DNA of 35,542 nt from an uncultured Eubacteriales bacterium (GCA_902789365.1 CADANQ010000022.1:1-35542); one strand, 5' to 3'; positions 1 to 8,209 are shown, counted from the stretch's first letter. Made by a program: numbers and translations. Notes: generated from the letters alone by a model not told the origin.

Positions 1-108
1 ATTGACTGTCGTTCTTCCATCCGGATTCCTCCGGATGTCTGATCCTGTATCGTTTTCAAGATCCCCGCGCTCTTCGCATGCCCCGCAGGGGGCTTCGCTT
101 GAGCGCTT
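1..108 (-). other. Probable 5' leader of an rRNA operon (partial)
   Basis: The minus-strand transcript of this stretch carries GATCTTGAAAAC (52-63), close to the TTCTTTGAAAAC boxA-type motif known from Bacillota rRNA leaders and 16S-23S spacers. It is flanked by two hairpins: one with a CATCCGG/CCGGATG stem near 18-38, and a GCCCC/GGGGC stem near 79-93. No 16S start is visible, so a tRNA operon or another stable RNA leader is possible. Confidence 0.4.
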
Positions 109-114
109 GACTAT

Positions 115-142
115 ATTACACCATCGGGAGGGGGGTTGTCAA
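115..142 (-). promoter_or_regulatory. Strong leftward sigma-A promoter, probably of an rRNA operon
   Basis: On the minus strand a perfect -35 TTGACA (137-142) is followed 16 nt later by TGTAAT (115-120), five of six to the -10 consensus; TAATAT at 113-118 with an 18-nt spacer is an alternative. The transcript would start near 108 and run off the left edge. The boxA-like leader just downstream suggests rRNA. The promoter is directly visible; the rRNA assignment is inference because no 16S sequence is in the window. Confidence 0.6.
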
Positions 143-390
143 TCAATTTTTTTAAATTTTTGAAACATTTTTTGAAGTTTTACAAAAATTCGAACAATTG
201 TTTTCATAAATCAGGATATTGTTCGTATTTTCTAGGTCATTACCCCGCCGCAGCCCTGTTCCCATTCGTTTTTTGTTTTTCCCGAAACACTTCTACTATT
301 ATATTATTGCTCCGGCGGGTGGGGATCCGGGCGGACGACGCGCCTCTGATCGATCGCAGAAAATTAGAAGGGCTATTCCGGCCCTTCCCA
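143..390. other. AT-rich gene-free stretch with a spaced palindrome and a hairpin
   Basis: I see no convincing gene here; the short reading frames lack ribosome sites and known folds. The left half is very AT-rich. CGAACAAT (191-198) and ATTGTTCG (218-225) form an 8-bp inverted repeat, and AACAATTGTT (193-202) is itself a perfect palindrome. A hairpin GAAGGGC/GCCCTTC (367-373, 381-387) lies just upstream of the rightward promoter. This probably acts as the upstream region of the leftward stable-RNA promoter. Confidence 0.5.
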
Positions 391-419
391 TTGAAATCGG
401 CCCGGTTTTGATATAAAAT
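391..419 (+). promoter_or_regulatory. Promoter of the XpaC-like gene
   Basis: TTGAAA (391-396), a 17-nt spacer and TAAAAT (414-419) form a good sigma-A promoter. A start near 426 would leave the upstream in-frame TTG at 425 outside or at the edge of the mRNA, which supports translation from 470. Confidence 0.6.
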
Positions 420-469
420 GAAAGTTGTTATCCGATAAGGGCACGACTTCAGGGCAAAGGGGGATCGCC

Positions 470-1672
470 TTGTCACTCTTCAATCCGCTTAAAAATCAAT
501 ACGCCCGCCTGATGGAACTGTCGGGTTCGCTTCCCTGCTGCGATCTGGACAGCGCCGCGGCGGTGATGAGGATCAAGAAAAGCAAGGTTCAAAAAAACCT
601 GGGAAAGCTGATCGACAGGGGCATGTTCGGCGAGAACCACCCTTACATCGACCAGGAAATGTCCATGATCGTGATGGACAAGCGCTATCATCCCTTTGCG
701 TGCATTTATTCTTCGGCCTGCCGCCTGAAACTTAGCCTGAAGCGCGCCGCGAACGTATGCATATTCACGCCCCAGGAACGGTCCAGGGTCCGGTCCCGCA
801 CGGCGCACACCTTCCTGGCCGACATGGTGGACGCCGCCTTCAGCGGGTATGGGGCCGGCAGGATGCTGCGTGACCGCGGCGCGAATTACCTGCATGATTT
901 CCTGGACCCGGACCGGGCGATGCCCAACGCCGAGGCCTCCGACGTGATCAGCCTTCTGGGGGACGAATGCGACAGTCTGCTTTCCTTCCTGCGGATGAAT
1001 CCGGAAATCAAGCCCAATCCCCTGCAGATCCATTTTGTGAACAATACCGAACGCCGGGTGCTTTCCTTCATCAAATCCTATCCCGACGGAAGCCTTCCCA
1101 GCGCACAGCAGCAGCAAACCGCCCAGGGGATTATCGAACAGCTGCGGGACGATTCCCTGCCCCGGTTCAAGGCCCTCCTGAATGAGCTCGCCCGAACCGA
1201 CGAAGCTTCCCAAACGGGAGAGGTCACGCCCACCGCGGAGCTGCAGGAGCAGGCGTCCCGCCTGATGGCCCTCAGCTGCCAGATGAACGCCGGCAGCATG
1301 CGCACCTCCGTTTCACGCATCGCCGGGCAGCTTAACGAGATTGCCATCCAGCTTGAATACGCGCCGGCGCGCGCCGGCGCGGCCTGTGTCCGTTCCCTTC
1401 GGACGGTCTATCTGCCGATGATGCAGGAGCTGCTGACCAAGTACCTTCGCTACGACCGCATTCCCGATGCCGGAAATGACGTGAAGGAAGCGATGAAATC
1501 CACCGAGAACATTTTCAAAAACGATCTTCCCAAAGCGCTGAAGCAGGTTTTGAAGGAGCTGCAGGGCGACAGCGCCATCGACCTTGTAAGCCAAGCCGAG
1601 GCGCTGAAGAAAAAAATGGAGCTGGACGGCCTTCTGGACCCCCTGGAGCAAAAACCGGGGAACGCGGGCTGA
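470..1672 (+). CDS. XpaC-like (5-bromo-4-chloroindolyl phosphate hydrolysis family) protein
   Basis: A 400-residue soluble protein with no signal peptide or membrane segment. The first ~60 residues look like a winged-helix domain ending in a short motif (RGMFGENHPYID), as seen in Clostridia XpaC-family proteins. The last ~150 residues match the family's helical region, including YLPMMQELLTKY and a C-terminal KKKMELDGLL that parallels the usual short acidic and Met/Asp-rich end. The middle is unrecognised. The start is a TTG at 470 because AAAGGGGG lies 6 nt upstream; the in-frame TTG at 425 has no ribosome site and sits at the predicted transcription start. XpaC proteins often sit beside TelA (toxic-anion resistance family), but no telA is next to this gene. 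The molecular role of the family is unclear; the assignment is by recall of motifs. Confidence 0.6.
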   Translation: MSLFNPLKNQYARLMELSGSLPCCDLDSAAAVMRIKKSKVQKNLGKLIDRGMFGENHPYIDQEMSMIVMDKRYHPFACIYSSACRLKLSLKRAANVCIFTPQERSRVRSRTAHTFLADMVDAAFSGYGAGRMLRDRGANYLHDFLDPDRAMPNAEASDVISLLGDECDSLLSFLRMNPEIKPNPLQIHFVNNTERRVLSFIKSYPDGSLPSAQQQQTAQGIIEQLRDDSLPRFKALLNELARTDEASQTGEVTPTAELQEQASRLMALSCQMNAGSMRTSVSRIAGQLNEIAIQLEYAPARAGAACVRSLRTVYLPMMQELLTKYLRYDRIPDAGNDVKEAMKSTENIFKNDLPKALKQVLKELQGDSAIDLVSQAEALKKKMELDGLLDPLEQKPGNAG

Positions 1673-1678
1673 TCCCAT

Positions 1679-1726
1679 AAAACGGGGCCAAAGCGCCTGC
1701 CGCGCCCGGTCCCGTTTTTTCTTTTA
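1679..1726 (+). terminator. Rho-independent terminator after the XpaC-like gene
   Basis: AACGGGGCC (1681-1689) pairs with GGTCCCGTT (1708-1716, one G-U), enclosing a small GCGC/GCGC hairpin, and is followed by a T-run. The A-run on the left side could let it also stop leftward transcription from the HAD gene. Confidence 0.7.
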
Positions 1727-1789
1727 TATTTTCCGCGCAATTCCGTATTTATCGGTTTTTTTCGCGTCCGCTTTTACGGCGCCCGGCTC

Positions 1790-2614
1790 TTATCCCTCGC
1801 CGAAAAACAGCCGCACGGCTTCGGCGACGCCGTCGTGGTCCGAATCCGGGACCACCGCGTCCGCTTCCGCCCGGACGCTGTCCGGCGCGCTGCCCATGGC
1901 CGCCGAAAAGCCGGCGGCGCGCAGCATTTCCAGATCGTTTTCCCCGTCGCCGACGGCGGCGCATTCATCCGCCCGGATTCCGAGGCAGGCGGCCAGGCGC
2001 ATGAGCCCGTATCCCTTGTCGACCCCGGGCGCCACCGCTTCCAGGGAAGTTCTGCCGCTGAATTTCAGGTCCATGCCCGTGCCCTTAAGGGCGCGGAGGG
2101 AGCGGACCCTGCCCTCCGGATCGCGATGGTACATGCACACCTTCAGTATTTCGCCGCTGTGGCTCCGGGCATAGGCGTCCATGTCGTCCACCCTGAGGCA
2201 GATTCTTTCAAACGCCGCCTGATGGGCCGCATGGGAAAAATCCTTCAGGTGCCCGATCTGGTCCGCGCGGACCACGCTTTCCCGTTCGGTGAGGAAATGG
2301 GGCATGGCGTCCTCTCCGCGGCACCTTTCAAGGCAGGCCGCCACATGGGCATCGGACATGGGCCGCATCTCCAGGGTCACGGACGCGGCAAAATCGAAGA
2401 TGTGGGCCCCGCTGACCAGAAAGCCCCGGCGCATGAAGGGCAGTTCCTTCCGGATCTCGTCCATTTCCGCCAGCCCCCTGCCTGTGCCGGCGGCCACAAA
2501 AACACCCCGGGCGTCCAGGGCCTCCAGCGCCTTCCTCACCCGGGGGGATATTTTTTTGCGGCTGTCCAGAAGCGTTCCGTCCATGTCCAGCGCCAGCAGC
2601 CTGATATTGTTCAT
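1790..2614 (-). CDS. Cof-type HAD-IIB family phosphatase
   Basis: A 274-residue haloacid-dehalogenase-type hydrolase, probably a cytoplasmic phosphatase acting on small phosphorylated metabolites such as sugar phosphates. Motif I is DMDGTLLD (residues 10-17, nucleophile Asp10 and general acid Asp12). The motif III lysine is in VAPGVDKG (Lys200), and motif IV is GDGENDLEM (222-230), giving the Mg-binding acids. The large cap between motifs I and III is the type IIB arrangement, and the length is normal for the Cof family. GGAGG lies 4 nt before the ATG. It starts 10 nt after the histidine kinase stop, so it is the third gene of the regulator/kinase operon. The substrate cannot be told from sequence. 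Confidence 0.9.
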   Translation of the reverse strand: MNNIRLLALDMDGTLLDSRKKISPRVRKALEALDARGVFVAAGTGRGLAEMDEIRKELPFMRRGFLVSGAHIFDFAASVTLEMRPMSDAHVAACLERCRGEDAMPHFLTERESVVRADQIGHLKDFSHAAHQAAFERICLRVDDMDAYARSHSGEILKVCMYHRDPEGRVRSLRALKGTGMDLKFSGRTSLEAVAPGVDKGYGLMRLAACLGIRADECAAVGDGENDLEMLRAAGFSAAMGSAPDSVRAEADAVVPDSDHDGVAEAVRLFFGEG

Positions 2615-2624
2615 TCAGCCTCCG

Positions 2625-4031
2625 TTATCCCTGATGCAGCGGGATATCCACAATGAAACTGGAGCCCTTTCCCTCCTCGCTTTCGCAGCGGATGCTTCCC
2701 CCGTGGAGCATCACCAGCTGCCTTACGATGGAAAGCCCCAGGCCGGTGCCGCCCGTCTCCCTGGAGCGGGCCTTGTCCACACGGTAAAAACGGTCGAAGA
2801 TATGGGGCAGGTTTTCCCGGGGGATGCCCGGGCCGTTGTCCTTGACCACCAGATGGGCCTCGTGGCCCGTTCGGGTCAGCGTCACCCGGATGGTGCCGCC
2901 GGCCTGGGTATACTTGACGGCGTTCTCCACCAGGTTGTAGATGACCTGGGTCAGCTTGCTCCTGTCCGCGTACATTTCGCCCGGATCGCTGAGGGCGAGG
3001 ATGATCTTCTGCCCCTTCTTGGACGCGATGGGCTTCAGGCGGTGCTCCGTTTCGCGGCACAGCTCTGCCAGGGACAGGTTTTCTCGCTGCAGCTTCACAT
3101 CCCTGGAATCCATTTTCACCAGGGTCAGAAGATCGGACACGATGTTGCTCAGACGGTCGATTTCGTTGTCGATATCCGTCAGGAATTCGGTCCGGAGTTC
3201 CTTGTCCATGTCCGGCTGGTAGACCAGGGATTCCACCATGATCTTCATGGTGGCCAGCGGCGTCTTCAGTTCATGGCTGGCGTTGGACACAAACTGGTTC
3301 CTGCTCTGGTCCAGCGTTTCCAGCTTTTCGCTCATGCTGTTGAAGGCGTCGGCCAGCTGTGCCATCTCCCTGCTGCCCTTCACCTTGACCCTGGAGGAGA
3401 AATCCCCCTTGGACATATGCCTGATGCCCCGGGTCAGCCCGGCGATGGGGCTGGTGACCACCCGGGAAAAAACAAAGGAAAAGACCATGACCGCCGCCGC
3501 GACCGCCGCAAAGACCAGGAGCACCCGGTCCTGGAGCTGGTAGACGCTGCGCATGATGGTGTCCGCCGGGGACAAAAGCACCAGAACACCCTGGACCGCG
3601 GAATCGTAAACCACGGCCGAGGCGCACACCGATTCCCAGCTTCCGCCGGTGCGTCCCATGAAGAGCACCCGGGACATGTTCAGTTCCTCGCCCGTTTCGG
3701 TATCCCGGACCGCATAGGTCTGGCCCTGCCCCTCCGTCAGGATGCTGATTACCTGGGGGATCGGATACAGGCGCCCGTTTTCAATACCCACGGTGTCCAA
3801 TTGCACCTTGCCGCCGCTGTCGGTCAACAGAAGCCTGCTGCCCGTCTCGCCGGCAAAATCCTGCATCCCCGCGTTCAGGGCATCCACATCCCTTGCACGC
3901 AAAGAAGGCGCCAGCCTTTCGGCCAGCGTCTCAAGCCGGGTCCTTTCGGCGCTGAGCCTCTCCTCCAGCAGGTAGTCGCCCACCATGCCGCTGAGAAAAC
4001 CGCTCATGGCCCAGAAAGACAATCCCACCAT
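2625..4031 (-). CDS. Sensor histidine kinase with HAMP domain
   Basis: A membrane sensor kinase, 468 residues when counted from the first ATG. Order: N-terminal membrane helix, an extracellular sensor region (about 25-165), a second membrane helix (169-189), HAMP (about 190-242), HisKA with the phospho-acceptor in NASHELKTPLA (His253), then an ATPase domain with N box NLVENAVKYT, G1 DNGPGIP, F box FDRFYRVD and G2 GGTGLGLSI. It would phosphorylate the regulator encoded just upstream. The ATG at 4031 cuts into the first membrane helix. The open frame continues upstream through a typical N-terminus (IKAFFSGIRVQILIAFLL) to an ATT at 4085 or a CTG at 4094, overlapping the regulator's stop; the true start is probably there. 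The sensor region resembles kinases of the WalK/PhoR type, but the signal is unknown. Confidence 0.93.
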   Translation of the reverse strand: MVGLSFWAMSGFLSGMVGDYLLEERLSAERTRLETLAERLAPSLRARDVDALNAGMQDFAGETGSRLLLTDSGGKVQLDTVGIENGRLYPIPQVISILTEGQGQTYAVRDTETGEELNMSRVLFMGRTGGSWESVCASAVVYDSAVQGVLVLLSPADTIMRSVYQLQDRVLLVFAAVAAAVMVFSFVFSRVVTSPIAGLTRGIRHMSKGDFSSRVKVKGSREMAQLADAFNSMSEKLETLDQSRNQFVSNASHELKTPLATMKIMVESLVYQPDMDKELRTEFLTDIDNEIDRLSNIVSDLLTLVKMDSRDVKLQRENLSLAELCRETEHRLKPIASKKGQKIILALSDPGEMYADRSKLTQVIYNLVENAVKYTQAGGTIRVTLTRTGHEAHLVVKDNGPGIPRENLPHIFDRFYRVDKARSRETGGTGLGLSIVRQLVMLHGGSIRCESEEGKGSSFIVDIPLHQG

Positions 4032-4080
4032 CAGAAGGAAAGCGATCAGGATCTGGACCCGAATGCCCGAAAAAAAGGCT

Positions 4081-4773
4081 TTAATCCTTGTCAGTAAAAT
4101 AATAGCCCACTCCCCACTTGGTGAAGATGAATTCCGGCTGGGCGGGATTGCGCTCGATCTTTTCCCTCAGTCTGCGGATATGCACGTCCACGGTGCGGGC
4201 GTCGCCCATGTAATCGTATTTCCAGACGGTCTCCAGCATGGTTTCACGGCTGAAAACCTTGCCGCGGTTGGTGATGAACAGCTGCAGCAGGTCGAATTCC
4301 TTGGCCGTCAGGCGCACGTCCTTCCCGCCCAGGGTCACGCTGCGGTTGATCACGTTCACTTCCATGTCGTGGACCCGGATGACCTTGCGGTTTTCGGCGG
4401 TCACCGGCTGGCTGGCGCGGCGAAGGATGGACTTGATCCGGGCCTTGACCTCCAGGATGTTGAAGGGCTTGGTCATGTAATCGTCCGCGCCGTATTCCAG
4501 GCCGAGGATCTTGTCCATATCCTCGCCCTTGGCGGTCAGCATGATGATGGGCACGTTGGACGTTTCCCTTATCCGCTGGCACACCTGGATGCCGTCCATT
4601 TTGGGCAGCATCACGTCCAGGAGGATCAGATCCACCTGGTTGTCAAAAAAAACATTCAGCGCTTCCTCGCCGTCCATGGCGGTCAGCGTTTCATAACCTT
4701 CCTGTTCAAGGGTAAAACGCAGTCCCTTCAAAAGCCGCGGTTCATCATCAACCAACAGTATGCGCTTACTCAC
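4081..4773 (-). CDS. OmpR/PhoB-family response regulator
   Basis: A 230-residue DNA-binding response regulator. The receiver domain (1-120) has the acidic pair DD (9-10), phospho-acceptor Asp53 in LILLDVMLP, Thr80 in MLTAKGED and Lys102 in TKPF. A winged-helix output domain (about 130-226) carries RTVDVHIRRLREKIE and the ending WGVGYYF typical of OmpR/PhoB proteins. The start is GTG at 4773, with GGAAAGGA about 8 nt upstream; an ATG a little upstream is out of frame and stops at once. It is the first gene of an operon with the kinase and the HAD phosphatase. The receiver resembles WalR-like regulators, but the neighbours (no walH/walI/walJ) do not confirm that. Confidence 0.95.
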   Translation of the reverse strand: MSKRILLVDDEPRLLKGLRFTLEQEGYETLTAMDGEEALNVFFDNQVDLILLDVMLPKMDGIQVCQRIRETSNVPIIMLTAKGEDMDKILGLEYGADDYMTKPFNILEVKARIKSILRRASQPVTAENRKVIRVHDMEVNVINRSVTLGGKDVRLTAKEFDLLQLFITNRGKVFSRETMLETVWKYDYMGDARTVDVHIRRLREKIERNPAQPEFIFTKWGVGYYFTDKD

Positions 4774-4860
4774 TGAAGTTCATCCTTTCCATAGGGCGAC
4801 CTCTCCGCCCAAAGACGCGCAGCGGACGGACCTGAGCATTCAAATCACCCATACTGTCTT

Positions 4861-4890
4861 ATTCTACAATGGAACCGTTACAAAAATCAA
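4861..4890 (-). promoter_or_regulatory. Candidate promoter of the two-component operon
   Basis: On the minus strand, TTGATT (4885-4890) and TAGAAT (4861-4866) are separated by 18 nt, about 90 nt before the regulator start. The leader between them holds a GGGCG/CGCCC hairpin just before the ribosome site. Several other AT-rich -10-like sequences lie further upstream (4895-4930), so the exact promoter is uncertain. Confidence 0.4.
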
Positions 4891-4965
4891 GGCTTTTGCA
4901 ATATTTTCTCAATAATTTCGTATCAATTTTGCAAAATCTGCGGTTCGGTTCCCCATTTGACACCG

Positions 4966-5021
4966 AAAAACGGGCCCCGAAGGGCCCGAAGGACGCCGCG
5001 GGACGCGGACGCGTCCCGCGG
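4966..5021 (-). terminator. Double-hairpin terminator of clpB
   Basis: Past the clpB stop the minus strand forms a 12-bp stem (4996-5007 with 5010-5021). A second stem CGGGCCC-TTCG-GGGCCCG (4971-4988) follows, with a stable UUCG-type tetraloop and a TTTTT run. The second hairpin is a textbook intrinsic terminator. Confidence 0.85.
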
Positions 5022-5027
5022 GCGGGA

Positions 5028-7631
5028 TCAGTTGTTTTCGCTCCTCATACAGAACCCGTCGCCCTCGGCGTCCACGACAAGGGTCTGGCCGGGAAGCACT
5101 TCCCCGCGGATCAGGGTCTTTGCCGCCAGGGTCTCCACCCTGGACTGGATGACGCGCTTCATGGGCCTGGCGCCGTACACGGGATCGTATCCCATATCCA
5201 GCAGGCGTTCCATGGCGCTGTCGGTCAGCCTGAGGCCGATCTGCTTATCGGCAAGCCTGTCCCTGAGCCTCTGCAGCTGCAGTCCGGCGATTTCGGCCAC
5301 CTGGTCCCTGGTCAGCGGCGTGAAGAACACGGTATCGTCGATCCGGTTCAGGAATTCGGGACGGAACTGCCTGCGCAGCAGCGCTCCGACCTCCGCCTTC
5401 GCGGCCTCGGACAGGTTTCCCTCGCCGTCGATCCCCTCCAGGATCTGGGACGAACCCAGGTTGCTGGTCATGATCAGGATGGTGTTCCTGAAGTCCACCG
5501 TACGGCCCTGGGAATCGGTGACCCGGCCGTCATCGAGGATCTGCAGGAGGATATTGAACACATCGGGGTGGGCCTTTTCCATTTCATCGAACAGAATTAC
5601 GCTGTAGGGCTTGCGGCGCACCGCCTCGGTCAGCTGACCGCCTTCCTCGTAGCCGACGTATCCCGGAGGCGCTCCGATCAGGCGGGAGACCGAGAATTTT
5701 TCCATATACTCGGTCATGTCGATCCTGATGAGGTTCTTCTCGTCGTCAAACAGCGCCTGGGCCAGGGTCTTGGCAAGCTCGGTCTTGCCGACGCCGGTGG
5801 GGCCGAGGAACAGGAAGGAACCGATGGGACGGTTTTCGTCCGCCACCCCGGCGCGGGACCGGAGGATGGCCTCCGCCACCAGGTCCACCGCCTCGTTCTG
5901 CCCGACCACCCGCTTGTGCAGGATATCCGGCATGCGCAAAAGCTTTTCCCTTTCGCCCTCCATCAGCTTGCTGACCGGGATTCCGGTCCAGCGGGCCACG
6001 ATCCTGGCGATTTCCTCCTCGGTGACCCGGTCCCTGAGCAGGGTGGTCTCCCGGGAGGCGCCGTTCTTTTCGGCGGATGCCAGTTCGTCCTTCAGTTTGG
6101 GCAGCTGTCCGTATTTCAATTCCGCCGCCCGGCTGAGGTCGTATTTCCTTTCAGCCTCTGAAATTTGGGCGTTCACCTGCTCGATCTGCTCGCGCAGCCT
6201 GCGCACCCGGTCGATCCCGGTCTTCTCGTTTTCAAGCCGGGTCTTCATTTCGTCAAAGGAAGCGCGCATCTCCGCCAGCTCCTTCTCGACGGCCTGCAGG
6301 CGCTGAGCGCTGAGGGGATCGGTCTCCTTTTTCAGGCTGACCTCCTCGATTTCCCGCTGCATGATGCCGCGCCGGATGTCGTCCATTTCGGCGGGCAGGG
6401 AATCCATTTCGGTGCGGATCATCGCGCAGGCCTCATCCACCAGATCGATGGCCTTGTCCGGAAGGAAGCGGTCGGTAATGTACCTGGCGGACAGGGTGGC
6501 CGCCGCGATCAGGGACGCGTCGGTAATCTTGACGCCGTGGAAGACCTCATACCTTTCCCTGAGTCCGCGGAGAATGGAAATGGTGTCCTCCACCGTGGGC
6601 TCGCTGACCATGACCGGCTGGAACCGGCGCTCCAGGGCCGCGTCCTTTTCCACATACTTGCGGTATTCGTCCAGGGTGGTCGCGCCGATGCAGTGCAGTT
6701 CGCCCCTGGCCAGCATGGGCTTGAGCAGGTTGCCCGCGTCCATGCTGCCCTCGGCCTTGCCAGCGCCAACGATGTTGTGCATTTCGTCGATGAACAGGAT
6801 GATGCGGCCATCGCTCTTTTTGACCTCGGCCAGGACGGCCTTCAGCCTTTCCTCAAACTCGCCGCGGAACTTGGCCCCGGCGATCAGCGCGCCCATATCC
6901 AGGGAAAAGACCGTCCGGTCCTTCAGGTTGTCCGGCACGTCGCCCTTGACGATCCTCTGGGCCAGGCCTTCGACGATGGCGGTCTTGCCAACGCCGGGCT
7001 CGCCGATGAGGACCGGGTTGTTCTTGGTTTTTCTCGAAAGGATACGGATGACGTCGCGGATTTCGCCGTCCCTGCCGATGACCGGATCCAGCTTGTTTTT
7101 CCTTGCCTGGTCCACCAGGTCCGTGCCGTATTTCTTCAGGGCGTCATAGGTCTCCTCCGGGTTGTCGCTGGTGACCCTGGTCGCGCCGCGGACGGCGGAG
7201 AGCGCCTGAAGGAAGCCCTCCCGGGTGATGTCCAGGGACGAAAACAGGTTCTTCATGTCCCGGTCGGCGCTTGCCAGCAGGCCGAGGAAGAGATGCTCCA
7301 CCGAGATGTACTCGTCCTTCATCCCCTTCGCCTCGTCGGCCGCCTTGATCAGGGCGCGGTCCATATCGGAGGACACATAGATTTTGCCGTCCTCCCACGC
7401 GCCGCCCCGGACCTGGGGCAGCCTGGAAAGGACCTGCTCGCAGCCGCCGCGCAGAGCGTCGCCGTCCCTGCCCATCGCACGGACCAATTGCGGGATCAGG
7501 GCGTTATTATCCTTCAGGAGCGCATACAGGAGATGGGCCTGCTCAAGCTGCTGCTGCCCCCGGGTCCTTGCTTCCGCCCGGGCATCGTTGATGGCCTCCA
7601 GGCTTTTTTGCGTATATGCGTTCTGACTCAT
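5028..7631 (-). CDS. clpB: ClpB protein disaggregase
   Basis: An 867-residue Hsp100 ATPase that, with DnaK/DnaJ/GrpE, pulls apart aggregated proteins in the cytoplasm. It has the N-domain with two Clp repeats (about 1-145), NBD1 with Walker A GEPGVGKT (210-217) and Walker [10 protein letters not shown], and a long coiled-coil middle domain (about 400-530) that separates ClpB from ClpC/ClpA. NBD2 has Walker A GPTGVGKT (about 607-614) and [11 protein letters not shown]. The C-terminal domain is complete. The length is normal for ClpB. GAGGTGA lies 5 nt before the ATG. It is transcribed alone, from its own promoter with a CtsR-type operator, to its own terminator; ctsR is not in the window. Confidence 0.98.
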   Translation of the reverse strand: MSQNAYTQKSLEAINDARAEARTRGQQQLEQAHLLYALLKDNNALIPQLVRAMGRDGDALRGGCEQVLSRLPQVRGGAWEDGKIYVSSDMDRALIKAADEAKGMKDEYISVEHLFLGLLASADRDMKNLFSSLDITREGFLQALSAVRGATRVTSDNPEETYDALKKYGTDLVDQARKNKLDPVIGRDGEIRDVIRILSRKTKNNPVLIGEPGVGKTAIVEGLAQRIVKGDVPDNLKDRTVFSLDMGALIAGAKFRGEFEERLKAVLAEVKKSDGRIILFIDEMHNIVGAGKAEGSMDAGNLLKPMLARGELHCIGATTLDEYRKYVEKDAALERRFQPVMVSEPTVEDTISILRGLRERYEVFHGVKITDASLIAAATLSARYITDRFLPDKAIDLVDEACAMIRTEMDSLPAEMDDIRRGIMQREIEEVSLKKETDPLSAQRLQAVEKELAEMRASFDEMKTRLENEKTGIDRVRRLREQIEQVNAQISEAERKYDLSRAAELKYGQLPKLKDELASAEKNGASRETTLLRDRVTEEEIARIVARWTGIPVSKLMEGEREKLLRMPDILHKRVVGQNEAVDLVAEAILRSRAGVADENRPIGSFLFLGPTGVGKTELAKTLAQALFDDEKNLIRIDMTEYMEKFSVSRLIGAPPGYVGYEEGGQLTEAVRRKPYSVILFDEMEKAHPDVFNILLQILDDGRVTDSQGRTVDFRNTILIMTSNLGSSQILEGIDGEGNLSEAAKAEVGALLRRQFRPEFLNRIDDTVFFTPLTRDQVAEIAGLQLQRLRDRLADKQIGLRLTDSAMERLLDMGYDPVYGARPMKRVIQSRVETLAAKTLIRGEVLPGQTLVVDAEGDGFCMRSENN

Positions 7632-7670
7632 GATATCACCTCGGTACTTCAGGATGACGAAGGCCGGTTA

Positions 7671-7687
7671 TTTGACTTACTTTGACC
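7671..7687 (-). promoter_or_regulatory. CtsR-type heat-shock operator
   Basis: The minus strand reads GGTCAAA, three bases, AGTCAAA: the tandem heptad recognised by CtsR in Bacillota (RGTCAAA-NAN-RGTCAAA, here with one mismatch in the spacer). It lies just downstream of the clpB -10, over the predicted transcription start, a position suited to repression. The match is seen directly; control by CtsR is inferred from the family. Confidence 0.85.
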
Positions 7688-7696
7688 TTCACTGAT

Positions 7697-7725
7697 ATTG
7701 TACCCGCCGTTTCCCTTCCTGTCAA
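7697..7725 (-). promoter_or_regulatory. clpB promoter
   Basis: TTGACA (7720-7725), a 17-nt spacer and TACAAT (7697-7702) on the minus strand form a near-consensus sigma-A promoter. Transcription would begin near 7690, inside or at the edge of the CtsR-type box. Confidence 0.85.
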
Positions 7726-7750
7726 TACCCCGCGGATCCTTTTTTATACT

Positions 7751-7787
7751 AAAAAACGCGGCATTCCGAAGAAACGCCGCGTTTTTT
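7751..7787 (-). terminator. Terminator of the XRE gene, upstream of clpB
   Basis: A 12-bp stem, AAAAAACGCGGC (7751-7762) with GCCGCGTTTTTT (7776-7787), has A/T-runs on both sides and can act in both directions. It ends the leftward XRE transcript and insulates the clpB promoter. Confidence 0.85.
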
Positions 7788-7826
7788 GCCGGATTGTTGA
7801 TAGCATTGTCGTGGAAAGAACCCTGT

Positions 7827-8033
7827 TCAATTTCTTTTGAACAATTCCTCCAGGGGCAGCTTGCTGTTCAGGGCTGTCTTGATGGCGAGAGCCTCCTCAA
7901 GGGTAAAGCTGTTTTCACCACGCATCTTTCTGCAAAGCGTATTGTAGTGCATACCCACGGTCTCGGCCAGACTGGCCCTGTTCATGCCTGCCAGAGCAAT
8001 TTGTGCGCTGAGCACGTTGTACTTTCCTGCCAT
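7827..8033 (-). CDS. Small XRE/Cro-type helix-turn-helix regulator
   Basis: A 68-residue protein made almost entirely of one Cro/CI-type DNA-binding domain. The helix-turn-helix spans about residues 15-45 (MNRASLAETVGMHYNTLCRKM), followed by a segment typical of the fold (FTLEEALAIKTAL). No second domain is present. It is monocistronic, with GGAAGG 8 nt upstream of the ATG and a strong promoter. The size and fold fit phage-derived or stand-alone regulators, but there are no phage genes nearby and no toxin partner. It may regulate itself; an inverted repeat overlaps its -10. The target is unknown. Confidence 0.85.
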   Translation of the reverse strand: MAGKYNVLSAQIALAGMNRASLAETVGMHYNTLCRKMRGENSFTLEEALAIKTALNSKLPLEELFKRN

Positions 8034-8062
8034 ACCTCCATCCTTCCTTTCCTGTTGGGATA

Positions 8063-8092
8063 ACTATAATTCTATTTCTGTACATCTGTCAA
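8063..8092 (-). promoter_or_regulatory. Promoter of the XRE gene
   Basis: TTGACA (8087-8092), 18 nt and TATAGT (8063-8068) on the minus strand. AACTATAATT (8062-8071) over the -10 recurs inverted at 8145-8154, which could be a spaced operator pair or simply a second -10-like element. Confidence 0.75.
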
Positions 8093-8209
8093 TAAAAACT
8101 TATTTGTAATGTTTTCCTTTACCATAATTGTTGTATTTTTAATTAATTATAGTTTTCTGCCTGTCCGCACGGGCTCTTGTTTTTCCTCTGTGTTTTTGCG
8201 CCGTCCGAA

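Noticed and set aside
136-476. Short overlapping open frames left of the XpaC-like gene
   Set aside because: They lack ribosome sites, overlap promoter elements and have unusual composition, so this is regulatory or spacer DNA.
2289-4097. A 602-codon plus-strand open frame opposite the histidine kinase and HAD genes
   Set aside because: It spans two clear genes on the other strand and shows His/Gly/Gln-rich shadow composition.
7827-8033. Toxin-antitoxin pair around the small XRE gene
   Set aside because: No second small gene accompanies it; it is flanked by its own promoter and terminator.
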